64,000 nucleotides of DNA from Micropterix aruncella (Eukaryota > Arthropoda > Insecta > Lepidoptera > Micropterigidae): contig OX155957.1 of assembly GCA_944548615.1 (NCBI GenBank), positions 6,623,219-6,687,218 of the forward strand, given 5' to 3'. How positions within the stretch are numbered: the first letter of the stretch is position 1; every line of letters begins with the position of its first letter. Shown here piece by piece: positions 21,897 through 32,470 of the stretch. The translations under genes and the position numbers were made by a program. The notes under the pieces were generated by a model that saw only the letters and a program-made list of their open reading frames with translations, made no database searches and was not told the origin of the DNA.

Positions 21897-22539
21897 TGTA
21901 TTACTAGATAAATCGCTATACGCTCGCTATACAACGTCGTGGTCGGCGGCTTTTTGCGATTTTACTATTATACTTTTAAACCGATTTCCTAACAGTGTTC
22001 CTAACCTCGAAATGGGTGCACAAATGGGTGTCATTAATTAAGTTTTGTTTGGTGTCACATCACTACTTCTTCTTTTTAAACCGTGGCAACTGCCAATGGA
22101 CCCAGTGCCGGTGATTTATGCCAGTATCGGCCAATGCGTATTTTTATCATTAGGTCTTCTGGTATTAGGTCTTCTGTGGTACATTTTTTTTTTTTTTTTA
22201 TAATAAATTTATTTATAGAAAAAGATACATTTTTTAAAATATTACAATCTTGCCAAACTGGTATACAGTTTGCTGGCGAGACAAACTCTTATTTTTCTAG
22301 TCTTACACTTCTAATTTTGTGACACAAAAATACATTATTAAAATATAAAAAACAATGCACAGCAGTATTACTACTGGTCATAATTTTAGTCCAGTATAAT
22401 GTTTTTCTACTTATTGTTAATGCTACTTCATTTTATAAGGTTTGAGGAAATGTGGAAGTAGCCGATTGAAATCGATTCTTGTCGTCATTTTTTTTTTAGT
22501 TTGTAAAATTTTAATGGCAAAGGCGACATGGCCTATGCA
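21897..22539. other. SAP18 upstream region
   Basis: The probable 5' UTR/promoter of SAP18 is followed by AT-rich DNA. A long T run lies at 22187-22199. TGCCAGTATCGGCCAATGC (22111-22129) resembles the ends of the MITE pair to the right. No gene is seen. Confidence 0.4.
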
Positions 22540-22830
22540 TGCACGTTGGCCAATGTTTTGGTCACTAACTATATCTTTCTCGCTCTTTTCCAGACATTTT
22601 TTAAATATCACAGTGGTGCCGACTTGCTTCCACCTTAGCGATGCGGTCAAGCATTGGTCAACGTCTAGAGCAGGAAGTAGGTTAATGCCGGCTCTACACT
22701 TTGGCCAATGCATTAACCAGGGCCTAAGTATGCCTCTCTCGCTCTTTCGCATACATTTTTCACAGGTGACAATTATGCTGACTTGCTTTCACTTTAGCGG
22801 TGTGGTTAACCATTTGCCAACGTGTAGAGT
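22540..22830. mobile_element. Two adjacent MITEs of one family
   Basis: Two ~130-140 bp units stand side by side (about 22540-22670 and 22690-22828). Each begins with an ACGTTGGCCAATG / ACTTTGGCCAATGC end, contains TCTCGCTCTTT and CTTGCTTYCACYTTAGCG, and ends in the inverse ATTGGTCAACGTCTAGAG / ATTTGCCAACGTGTAGAG. They lie about 450 bp upstream of the RCAN start. Open frames here are repeat-derived. Confidence 0.6.
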
Positions 22831-23086
22831 AATCGTTAAACCAGAGAATAAACTGTAGCAGTTACTACTTCCTGTCACATATTTACTTTTTTATTTGAAG
22901 AAACATAAAAAAAACAAATTTTACTTTTTTGTTTTTAGTTATGTACATTTTATCGTATAACAAATATTTATGAATGTCCAACTCTACCGAGAATAAACAC
23001 GCGATCAGTCAGAAAGCGATTTGAACGCTTAACTTCAATTGGTTGATTTAAGACACTGATAAAAATATTAAAATTGTGCTCATCGG

Positions 23087-23148
23087 CCAATCAGATCATT
23101 ACCGGCTACTGTCAGGTATAAAGTACATCGAACGCAAACTTTCGACTG
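23087..23148 (+). promoter_or_regulatory. Candidate core promoter of RCAN
   Basis: CCAAT at 23087-23091 is followed by TATAAAG at 23117-23123. About 25-30 bp further on lies a plausible initiation region (TTTCGACTGACG, 23140-23151). The spacing fits a TATA-type promoter reading toward the RCAN ATG at 23277 or 23298. This is inferred from motifs only. Confidence 0.4.
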
Positions 23149-23276
23149 ACGTTTCGTGTTGTGATGAGCAATCGATTTCTGCGTATAATCAGCGGTTTCG
23201 GTTTTGACAGACGGAAATACGTGCGGTTATTCCATTGCGTCCGCCGCGGCTGATATTTATCTAAATTATGCATTGA

Positions 23277-23957
23277 ATGAGGTGCGTAAACGCGAAAATG
23301 GCGGACGAGTTCGACTCGGACGGCGAGGGCGACGGGATCTACATCAACGAAGACGACGGGCTTCCGAACGCGCATCCGAACATCCAGGATCTCGTCGACC
23401 AGCTCGATCTGAACGACGACACGCTCGACGAGCTGCCGAAGTCGTTGATAGTCACGAATATAGACAACGAAGTGTTCGGGAACGAGAGACTGAAAGCGGA
23501 GATGGAGGAGTTGTTCAGGTCGTTTTCGCCGACCGCGACGTTTCAGTGGCTGCGGAGTTTCAAGCGCGTGCGCGTGAATTTCGACTCTCCGACGGCGGCG
23601 GCGAACGCGCGCATCCGGCTGCACCAGTTCCAGTTCGACAAGTCGACGATCAGCTGCTACTTCGCGCAGCCCGTGACGCCGGTGACGATGAAGACGCTGC
23701 AGCCGCCGGCGCCGGTGAAGCAGTTCCTGATCTCGCCGCCGTCCAGCCCGCCCCTCGGCTGGGAGCCGCGCGAGGAGGCGGAGCCCCTCGTCAACCAGGA
23801 GCTGCTGGCCGCGCTCGCCTCGCTGGCCCCCGGCGAGCGCCACGAGCTGCTGGCGCCCTCCGCCACGCAGCCCGGCATCGTCGTGCACACGGCGCGGCAG
23901 GCCGAGGGCACCGCGGGCGGGCTGCGCATACCCCACACCAGGTGTCCCGACTACTAA
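23277..23957 (+). CDS. sra: Calcipressin / regulator of calcineurin (RCAN, Drosophila sarah)
   Basis: RCAN binds and modulates the phosphatase calcineurin in the cytosol. The frame encodes 226 residues from 23277, or 219 from the second ATG at 23298, whose context GCGAAAATGGCG is stronger. Order of features: an acidic start, an RRM-like fold (SLIVTNID, EELFRSF, SFKRVRVNF, then IRLHQFQF and CYFAQPV), the diagnostic FLISPPSSPPLGW at about 150-162, LASLAPGERHELLAP, the calcineurin-docking-like PGIVVH at about 199-204, and a terminal TRCPDY. Vertebrate RCANs extend a few residues past TRRPEY, so the tail is slightly short. The coding sequence is one exon and strikingly GC-rich at third positions compared with its surroundings. 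Antisense frames of up to 319 codons are shadows of that bias. Confidence 0.93.
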   Translation: MRCVNAKMADEFDSDGEGDGIYINEDDGLPNAHPNIQDLVDQLDLNDDTLDELPKSLIVTNIDNEVFGNERLKAEMEELFRSFSPTATFQWLRSFKRVRVNFDSPTAAANARIRLHQFQFDKSTISCYFAQPVTPVTMKTLQPPAPVKQFLISPPSSPPLGWEPREEAEPLVNQELLAALASLAPGERHELLAPSATQPGIVVHTARQAEGTAGGLRIPHTRCPDY

Positions 23958-25939
23958 AACACCCTCCAACGGTTCGGCTAATCTAACAGTCGCTCCTTCG
24001 ACGCCAACCTTACGAAAAAAATCTTTACAACCGTGGCTATGCGCATAGGTACACTTAGAAGCGATGCGCACTCGGAACTTTTTAAATGTATCGTTAACGG
24101 CAAATCTGCCTTGGAAAGTATGAAATGAATCATGCCGTTTAGCAAACTATTCTACGTTGAAAATGTTTTTATGTCACCTCGCTATATTCATCACACTGAT
24201 ACCGAATCTCTAAAAATCTTTGCTCTATCTGTATAAATGAGCGAGATATAGACGTTTAAAGAAGCGTTAAACGGCTATTGACTGTCGGTTGTTAGTTTTT
24301 TTTTTAAATCTTCATCAATTTGGCGGTAGGATGATAGTTATTTTTTTTTTTTAATATGGCATAGTTATATAAGTTGGATAGATTCTGAAATGAACACTGT
24401 CTAAGCGAGGATCCTCGTGCGACCGATGCTCAGTGTGTGTGGGAGAAGAAAGAAATCATAGTGGTTCGACAGACAGGCAGTGTTGCCAGATAGCTGGCCC
24501 AACTAACAAAATAGCAATAGGCAACGCGTGGGCAAAACATTCTGTTGGTAGCCAGCATTCACTTGGTGCCCAGAATAGTGTGAAGTGAGTGATGCATCTT
24601 GCGAGCGAGCTTTTGTATTCCTACGAAGTTTGGGTAGAAACCATCACCCGCATTCGCTTTATACCGTTGTCAGGAATTAATTAACGCTGCATCAATTAGC
24701 GGAAGAAAATGACAGTAAACATCTCCATTGATGAACATTCATTTTCAAAAATGATAGTCGCATATGCGCCCTCTAGAGGGGGAAAATGGCACCAAACTAA
24801 ATTGTTCTATCAAGTAAGTATGTATGCTCTGCGATTTTACGACAACTGCATAAACTTGATATGACGCTTTCCTAGAAATATTTTCTTAGAATAATAATAC
24901 TACCTCAATGTCACCCAGCGTTGCCCAGGTTGGTCTCTCCCCTAGCTTTCTTCTCATGCGTACCGTCCCACCATTCTGGATCACTAAAATATTTTGGAAC
25001 ATTCTATAAAATCCTGAACCATTCTCGGTTTTCTCATTATAAAACAATGTGTTTTATACTGAGATATTTTCACACCACATTTTCGACATCCACTCCCACC
25101 GTTGCACAGCCATCCCTATCAAAATCTCTTATTGTCGATGGGAGACTGAGGGTTATCTACCACCACGACTGTGAGTTCTCCCTCACTCAAACATTGAGCT
25201 TCGTATGGGTGCTCACTCAGGCATTGCCTCCTTCACTTCACACCTTTCGGGAACAATCGTCCTCTAGGAGAAGATAATAGCAGTGAGCAACGCCATTACA
25301 ACAATTAAGCGTATGCACATAACCTGAGAAAGAATAGGTTCAGTCCTCACAGCGTAGTTGAGCTCTCTAACACCAAGCAAAAAGCAATATCGGTAATGTG
25401 ATAAGATGACAATGCGTCAGATAGAACGACCGTTTTGTTCGTTAGCGACCTTACGAGAATTATAAGTCCAATGCGCATGACCATGGGATCGAGATTTGTC
25501 ACGGGGCCTGTGCACTCATTATTTCAATGTCCGGGAACCTGGATTTATTCTTTCAAAAATAAAAATGTGTTTGTGAATTTTGTTTCATAGAATGAAATAA
25601 AAAATTCGCAAAAGCTAACGTTTTCACAAAAGTTGATAAAATTGATTAACCGCTGGAATGCTAATACCACCGATCAGTGGTTTTTCGTTGCGACAACTCC
25701 GTATTTATGCAATTACGTAATTATATGCGAAAAAAGTCGCCTTCATTTAATAAGCCACCATTTTACATTAGTATGCATGTATTAACACCTCCTACAAAAA
25801 AAAAATGAGGGTTGAAAACATGCCATCGTGAGTTTCATTCCCATGGCAAGCTTTCTAAGGGTTAAGTATGGAACACTAAAAAACCGCTGATCTTCTTTTG
25901 TAATGTTTTTCTTGTATTATGGGCTATTTTTGCGATTTG
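23958..25939. other. RCAN 3' region and unannotated DNA
   Basis: This includes the RCAN 3' UTR; no canonical AATAAA is seen in the first 300 bases. Beyond it I find AT-rich DNA with open frames of up to about 118 codons (24921-25277) but no recognisable domain, inverted ends or tail. Nothing further can be supported. Confidence 0.4.
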
Positions 25940-26350
25940 TATTCTTTTTAACACGCTTTTATTAGGTCGACCTGTATGTAACTAACTATGTAATGGAATC
26001 TAAGGTAACTAATTTAACCATCTTCCAAGGATCGTAGTGTCATGAAAATTGGCAGCTGTATGTAGTTCTGATGACAATACAATAATATGGTACTGTCGAA
26101 CTGATCTGATGATGGAGTTGGAAGATATGAACTGGAACTTCATGATGGAACATCGTATCATAGCTGTGTTTGGACTTATTAGAAAAGTCTTGGAATGAAC
26201 TTTGACCACGATTAGGTTTCAAGGTCTGATGATGAAGTCGAAAGATAGGCACTGGCATTCCATGATGGAATATCGTATCATAGCGTCTATGTGAATATCG
26301 TATCATAGCCCAAAAGCGTGTTTTTAGTGTTTTTTTTAAACTATTAATTT
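25940..26350 (-). repeat. Dispersed repeat R3, copy 1
   Basis: The reverse complement of 45443-45780. Shared segments include TTTATTAGGTCGACCTGTAT, ATGTAATGGAATCTAAGGT, ATCTTCCAAGGATCGTAG, GGAACATCGTATCATAGC and TAAACTATTAATTTATT at the far end. This copy also has an extra internal partial duplication: CATGATGGAACATCGTATC recurs as CATGATGGAATATCGTATC. Family unknown. Confidence 0.65.
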
Positions 26351-26798
26351 ATTTTATATATATTTGTATGAATGCTCCACCAAAATGCTAATAAAATTAT
26401 CTATGATCATTTAAAATATCGCCTAAACCTTTGCGACCGGCGCAATTGCATCCGCGTAGCTGGCAGTACACTCGCTTCCTTATGAATGTGACCTGCAAAA
26501 CCACTACAAATATGTTTTCCGTCAATACTACCAATACTATTCAATATCACTGGACTCTTTCCCATATTTCATTAGTAGGTAATGGAATCTGATACAAACG
26601 CGGAAAATTATAATTATTCTTATTTATTCTGGACATACGTCTAGATCAGATCTTGTAAAACTAAAACAATATTAACAAGTTTTTAGGTGCAAATGCAGTC
26701 TGTTTTTAAATTGACTGACAAATCTTGCACTAATCACTTCAAATGGTAGGTATTGACGTAGAATTTGTAAATATTCTTTAACCCAGGTACATCGTAAT

Positions 26799-27255
26799 TA
26801 TTATTATTATTATTATTTATTCCTTTGCGGCGATTGGGGAGCGGGTCGCCCGCGCAGCCAATACGCTGCTGTCGGTGCCGTTGGATCTCGTACTCCATTC
26901 ACGATTCGCTTCCATTCTTGGCGATTTTTTGCCACGTCTCGAGCATCCCTAGCCAATAATCGTTGATTTTTAAGGTCGTCTTTGATGTTATTTAGCCAGG
27001 TTTTCTTCGGTGCCGATCGCTGAATTCTCCATTCTGTCGGACGGTCTCGCCAAAGAAGTTTACGTGGCAAGCGATTATCGTTCATTCGGCAAACATGGCC
27101 AAACCATCGTAGTCGACGTTTTTGTACTTCTTCTTCGATCGTTACTAGATCGCATCTTTCTCTAATGGTCTCGTTTCGAATTCGGTCGCGGAGTGAGACA
27201 CCGAGAATCTGCCTCGAGCATCGCATTTGGAAGACTTTGAACTTTTTGAGGTTCG
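26799..27255 (-). pseudogene. RTE-like LINE pol C-terminus with (AAT)n tail
   Basis: The minus strand encodes QMRCSRQILGVSLRDRIRN, RRLRWFGHVCRMNDNRLPRK, PKKTWLNNIKDDL and LARDARDVAKNRQEWK, ending in a stop at 26813. This is the standard C-terminal portion of RTE-clade polymerases. An (AATAAT)n tail follows at 26799-26820. The frame is open over about 145 residues, so this insertion is fairly young, but the element is 5'-truncated near 27250. Confidence 0.8.
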
Positions 27256-27641
27256 ATTGTAGTAACGTCGTAATAATTTGTAAGAATTTTATATGTCTCA
27301 ATCAGGTCCCCTTGTCATCTTTGTTTGAGAGTAGTCAGTCCAAGTAATTCCAAGCGATCTTCAAATAACAGCCTATTCTTCAGGCTAATTGCATTTGGTT
27401 GCCCTTCACTGCACCTTTTCCAGGACATCTTTGTATTTGCATAAATAGGGGTTCCAGAGCTGATAGCCATACTCAATAATAGGCCTTCTAGATCTTTATA
27501 AACACCTCTATTGATAGATGGTGGAAATTCTTTTAGGAAAATCGATAAATGCGCGCGAATACTGCACTTTGGTTGCACAAGTTTAAACAGGTAGTAGATC
27601 AAATCGCTAATAAAATGGAGGGGGAAAATAGAAAACCTCAT
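27240..27641 (-). pseudogene. CR1/Jockey-like LINE fragment
   Basis: Across two frames the minus strand gives YGYQLWNPYLCKYKDVLEKV, then LLFEDRLELLGLTTLKQR, a stop, and GDLIETYKILTNYYDV. These match the thumb region of CR1-type reverse transcriptases. It is degenerate and cut off at about 27245 by the RTE-like fragment. Confidence 0.65.
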
Positions 27642-28009
27642 TGTTGACTGCCAAAATTAAATAAAACGCAGAGATTATATACTGATTCAGCTATTTAAAA
27701 AATTCATGTTGCCTTTTGAATGTTACACTTAAGCCGGGGCTTGACCACGAGTCGAGTGTAGTCATTATGGACTTCGCGTAATTCACAATAAACAAAAGAG
27801 CTGAGCGGTTCGGAGCGAGCGAGCAAAAAGAGCACGGAGCGGACTCGCTGCGTCAAGTCAATAACGGAACGGAGCATGAGCGAGTTTTGTTTTGTTCCCC
27901 GCATACCGGAAGACACACGTGTTTTTAGATTGTTACTCTTAAATAAGTGTTTATGTGCGTTTCGGAGCCATGGCCTTTGCGGACTTCAAAATTATGATGT
28001 AGTTTGTCC

Positions 28010-28260
28010 ATAAAGGCAGGTTTACATTGAGTCTGTTACTGACTTCAAATTCAAGACAAGTCAGTGCTAACCTGGTACTACCAACGTGTAAATTAATTTT
28101 AAGTTATTACAGAGTGGTTGTGTCAGCGCTGACTTGAATATTCCCACTATATATTTTGAAGTTAGTCCGCTCCCCCCACTACCCGCCCAAGCAGTACTGA
28201 CCTTGTCTAAATTCCAAAGTCAGTAGTCGGTCGGTTTTGGTGAGACGGTAATATATTTTT
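28010..28260. mobile_element. MITE family M3 copy
   Basis: AAAGGCAGGTTTACATTGAG starts a segment that shares TGACTTCAAATTCAAGACAA, GTCAGTGCTAACCTGGTACT and TAATTTTAAGTTATTAC with the outer element at 33009-33612. It has no coding sequence. Confidence 0.5.
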
Positions 28261-28869
28261 GAATTTTCTTCAAGTTGCGTATGATATCCTCTTTTCCAAT
28301 TAAGGCTAAAAAGTCGGCTCAACTAGTTTTCGCCTATTGTTATTTTTGGCGTACACCAAAATCAGCTTAATCTAGATCTTAACTATGTGTCGTTATCATA
28401 ATAACGCAATCATCTAGCGAGACACAATCTGACATACGTTTTGACTAGAATACGTCTATAAATTTGCTCTTGTACTGGGAACATAACAGAAAATCGAATG
28501 ATAACAAAATCAGGGGATACACTTTCGTATTGCAGCTCAAAAACTATCGTTTATAATGTAAATCAAAAATATACCTTGTGATAGTTAAAGAACCAAAGAA
28601 TTTATTGCATCCAGTAGGGATTATTTATTTATTATGATGTCACGTCCAGGACGGAGTGTGGGGCGTTGCGCTGTATTCAACGATTTACGTTTAAAACATT
28701 AGTTTGGAGTCCTTCTAGTGAAAGTGTATTAATTAAAAAGTCACAATTGCTCTTCCTCGTGAACTAATATTGGAAAAGGTGCGTGCAAACGAAATAGAGC
28801 ACTGCTATAGAGCACTGCTTTAGAGCAGAATGGTAAAATGAACAATCTGTTCATTTTATTCCTACATAA

Positions 28870-29075
28870 AAACTACCCGCCGAACGTAAAACCATCTGAA
28901 TTATTTTGAAAACATTTTGTTCGGTCTTAGATTATGCAGCTGTAAGTTCGATAGTAATTTTATGCTGGATTCATATTCATTCATTTCATATTCCGCTCTA
29001 ATCTATTGGCCTGTCTTGCTCGCATGAACTGATTCTGATTTTAGTACACGAAGAAACACAATGGGGTATGGATAT
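28870..29075. mobile_element. MITE family M2, copy
   Basis: It aligns with 13018-13232 and 46491-46770 through GAACGTAAAACCATCTGAAT, GGTCTTAGATTATGCAGCTG, ATTCCGCTCTAATCTATTGG and the end AGAAACACAATGGGG. It preserves the uninterrupted sequence GGTCTTAGATT, which is split by an insertion at 33190 in another copy. Confidence 0.6.
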
Positions 29076-29504
29076 TATTAATTTTTTTTAATGTTTTTTC
29101 CAAAATTCCTACCATATTAGCAATGGCGATAAGACGATCTCTTGGCGAACATTTTAGACGTATTCATCTCATCTGTCCGTACCTGCAACACAGACATAGG
29201 GTAGGGTGGGGCAAAGATCCGCAATTTTAGGTTTCAACCTTTTTTCTCACCCTATAAGTAAAAGGTCCTGCAGGTTTTGGCTTCACTGGAAATCTTAATT
29301 TATGTGCTACAATATACCATTTTATTACTAGCGAAATAAGCACCACTTAGGAAAAAAAAGGAAAGGTAGACAACCTTGCCTTTGCGGACCTTTGCCCCAC
29401 TGTTTGGGGGTAAACGTCCGCAGATGCGGGGCAACTGTCCGCAGCTGCGGATCTTTGCCCCATTGAAATGAAATACACGGAAAAATTAACTTTAATCAGT
29501 TTAT

Positions 29505-32157
29505 TTATTCACAGTTATGAGTAAAACCATTCCAGTTCACTGACTGAATAAACATTTCGGGTTGTGCTGGTTTTTGTGGCTCCTTTATACTCGAAACGAC
29601 TGATCCCCATTCATAATCGAGAATGTCAGGCCGGTCGGGCCATTTCCATAATTTTCCAGCTTTCACCATTGATGATACAGTGGCATGGGTTTCTGAAACG
29701 CCAGTAATAACTCCTGGAAACAGTTTTTCTTCATATCGAACGGTACAAAATTCGCCTATGCACCTCTTTGGAGGCACCATCCGCTCAGACGATTCTTCCA
29801 TCTTCTGATCACTGTCAGATTCTGACTCGTTGTAGACCGAAGTTCCAGATGAAATAGACTGAGACTGAGATGAGTCATCTGAATCAAACTGAAGTCTACG
29901 TGGTGGCTTCTTCTTCTGCTTTGCTGCCATCTTGAGCTTGTCTTTCCGTTTCATTGCATTTTTAATTTTACGATCTTCTCTTTCTTTGACCAACCTTTCA
30001 GCTTGTAATTTTTTGTCCCGCAGGGCTTTCTTGTGCGGAGAAGATGTTAGAAGTGTCGACTTTAAACTTCTTCCGCTCCGCTTACGTCGTGTTGCTTTGG
30101 GAAGAGGTAGTATGTCTGCTGGAGACACAACTGACACAAGAGATGACGTGAAGACACGTCCAGGAGAATCAGTAGATAAAACAGGATCAGGCAGTCTTGA
30201 AGGTCCAGGAACAGGGAAGTCGAGAGCTGAATTGCAGTTATCGTTGCCAAAGTCTAGTGTTGGTTCTTGGACGAAATCTTCTTCCGGGCTTTGGTCAAGT
30301 ACTGACGTAGGAGCCTGAGGTAGCACTGAAGGCTCAGGAACAGGGCAATCGGGAACGGCATCACAGTTATCGTCGCCAAAATCTAGCATTGGTTCTTTAA
30401 CGATATCATCTTCTTCCGGACTTTGATCCGTCACCTGGCTCGGAAGAAAATCAGCATCCGAGAAAACCCCGGGGTCCAGGGGAAAGATTCCCGTTGCGCG
30501 GAAGGAGGCAGTTGCTTTTTCAATGGTAGCTGTTCTTTCATAAGCCCGGTTAAAGAGCTCAGCGACATGATAAACTGTTATTACCTGCCCGGGGTGGGAC
30601 GATTGCCACGAATCCGTGACCTCGTTGTAGTAGGTTTTGAGGGGTTTAAAAAACACCCGGTCGAGTGGCTGAGTTTTGTGGCTCGTATGGGGTGGCAAGC
30701 TGAGCATAACCACATTCAATGCTTCAGCCTGAGATATTGATTCGATTGAAACATGCGAGGCATGATTGTCCAGGATAAGAAGAACAGGAGCTTCCGGAGT
30801 GGGTTTGGCATGTTCTGCAAAGTGTTTTAACCACTTAATAAATGTAGGAGTGTCAACATATCCCTTTCAGTGACCGCCATCTTACAGCCGACCGGGCCAT
30901 TTTTTATTAAAAGAGGATTTTCCCTCTTTCTTTTGAATATAAAATAGGGCGGAATGTAGCCACCGTTGGCGTTGAGGCAGCAGATAACGGTAACTGTTTG
31001 GCCTTGTTCGGCACTTACATTTTTAGCTACTTCTTTCTGGCCCTGGTCGGACACAATTTTCGGAAGTTTGTCTGGAACAGTCTGGATTCCAATTTCGTCC
31101 ATGTTGTATATGGAACCAGGAGCAAACTTGTATTTTTGATAAGCCGATTCTAGATTACCAAAAAAACCTTCCACTTGATTGCGATTAAAACCCATTGTTC
31201 GGGCCACTGACGTTTTTCTAGCAGTTCGCAAACTTAGTTTGTGTCTCTTCATGAAAGAAATTGTGTAATCCTTCCCTGCCATTCCCTTTTCTTTATTAAA
31301 GTTGTGTCGAATCTTGTTTTCTTCAGCATATTTGAATATAAGAATTCGGAGCGTTTTGAAGGAAACACCATAAAACATATGGTTCAAGGTTCGGCAGTGA
31401 TCTACAATATCCTTTTCTTGCAAATGAGTGAATGTTGTTGTGAACCGGCCCAGTTTTCTGGCGCCGCCTTCCTTTTTCAACCTGTAAGAAATCAAATCGA
31501 CATTCAGAATAAAAGATTGTTAGTGATTCCTAACTCGTAATAATTTACTGAAGGGGTAACCCACCTCTTCCGTACAGTTGATTCATCGAATCCCAACTCC
31601 TTCCCAATTTTTCTAATGGATAGCCCCTGATTTAGCATTTCTTGGGCCTGCAAGTACAGTTCTGGTGTGAACGGCTTCACATTAGTTTTGCGTTTGTAGT
31701 TTCTATAACTTAAAAACAAAAATTAGAACAATGAATACAAATCTTGGGGCAAACGTCCGCGCGCGGACCATTGCCCCATGCAAAATGCGGACCTCTGGCC
31801 AAATTATTGTCCATAGATCGCCTTTCAAAACCTGAATTATGGAATTGAACCAGTAAAAAGTAAGCAAAGCGTATAGTAAATTACATTTTCAACTGAAGAT
31901 GACCTACGGATTATTACATCAAAACAAGTAAAAAGAATCGAAGACTATCGCGGTTGTTTGACATTATAAATAGGACAGAAAACGAATTTACCGCGTGAAA
32001 TTTGTAGGACCCGACGTTTCGGTGACGTTGCAGCCGCCGTTGTCAACAACGGCGGACAACGGCGGCTGCAACGTCACCGAAACGTCGGGTCCTACAAATT
32101 TCACGCGGTAAATTCGTTTTCTGTCCTATTTATAAGTAAAAAGAATTCTAACCTCAT
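29505..32157 (-). pseudogene. pogo/Tigger-like transposase, three exons, one frameshift
   Basis: Proposed exons: ATGAG at 32157-32153; 31702-31565; 31481-29505. The joined start reads MRNYKRKTN followed by a psq-type helix-turn-helix (LSIRKIGKELGFDESTVRKR). The introns are 450 bp (GTTAGA...TTATAG) and 83 bp (GTGGGT...CTTACAG), both in frame. The DDE core has D in YNMDEIGIQ, D in LILDNHASH and D in HKTQPLDRVFF; the last two are 35 residues apart. Near 30868 one base is missing between AVTE and KGYVDTPTFIKWLKHF. After the core come two tandem acidic repeats (DQSPEED...LDFG), a lysine-rich stretch and a C-terminal domain with FPGVITGV and WKWPDRPD. The stop overlaps AATAAA (29504-29509). Confidence 0.9.
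31964..32135. repeat. 81 bp perfect inverted repeat with 10 bp spacer
   Basis: The left arm 31964-32044 (beginning TTATAAATAGGACAG) and right arm 32055-32135 are reverse complements across all 81 bases. The spacer AACAACGGCG is itself similar to the adjoining arm. The arm contains GACCCGACGTTTCGGTGACG, whose complement CACCGAAACGTCGGG recalls Penelope-like element termini (from memory, not verified). It lies in intron 1 of the pogo transposase. Confidence 0.93.
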
Positions 32158-32470
32158 TGTTTTTGTTGTGCCGGTCGGACGCCATGTAACTTTTGTGAGT
32201 CGTCTTCTATCAATGTTGCCAGCATAAAAATGTGTCTAAAACCACGACAATATTAAGCGATCATTTTAAATTGATGGTGTGGATCATTTCCCACTGCGGA
32301 TCTTTGCCCCACCCTACCCTACCCATCAATTATTTTTTGGTCGAGCTCGGCCAACAATCATTTTGTGTCATTTCCCAATTTGCTTCGCCTCGCTCCGCCT
32401 TATTAGCAAATGCTATAGCAGCGATCCGTTTAATATATTTTATATTTTGAATAGACAGAAATTGATCATA

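Larger units (their letters stand above)
29199..32319 (-). mobile_element. pogo/Tigger-like DNA transposon, full length
   Basis: The 3121 bp element has terminal inverted repeats starting GGGTAGGGTGGGGCAAAGAT and running into CCGCA at both ends (29199-29223 and 32295-32319). TA flanks each side (29197-29198 and 32320-32321), the duplication of the Tc1/mariner/pogo superfamily. GGGGCAAA...TCCGC motifs recur subterminally at about 29396-29462 and 31743-31800. It carries one spliced transposase gene on the minus strand, disabled by a single frameshift, and its first intron contains a large palindrome. Confidence 0.95.

Noticed and set aside
22423..22858. Overlapping 109- and 138-codon frames
   Set aside because: They lie in the MITE pair upstream of RCAN, overlap on both strands and contain no domain.
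23112..24071. 319-codon arginine-rich open frame antisense to RCAN, plus a 260-codon frame on the same strand
   Set aside because: They are shadows of the GC-rich RCAN coding sequence; RCAN is identified by family motifs, while these frames are low complexity.
29932..30318. 128-codon plus-strand frame in the pogo element
   Set aside because: Antisense to the transposase C-terminal region.
31980..32110. Hammerhead ribozyme suggested by the CGAAACGTC segment
   Set aside because: The required CUGAUGA core is not present at the right distance on either strand.
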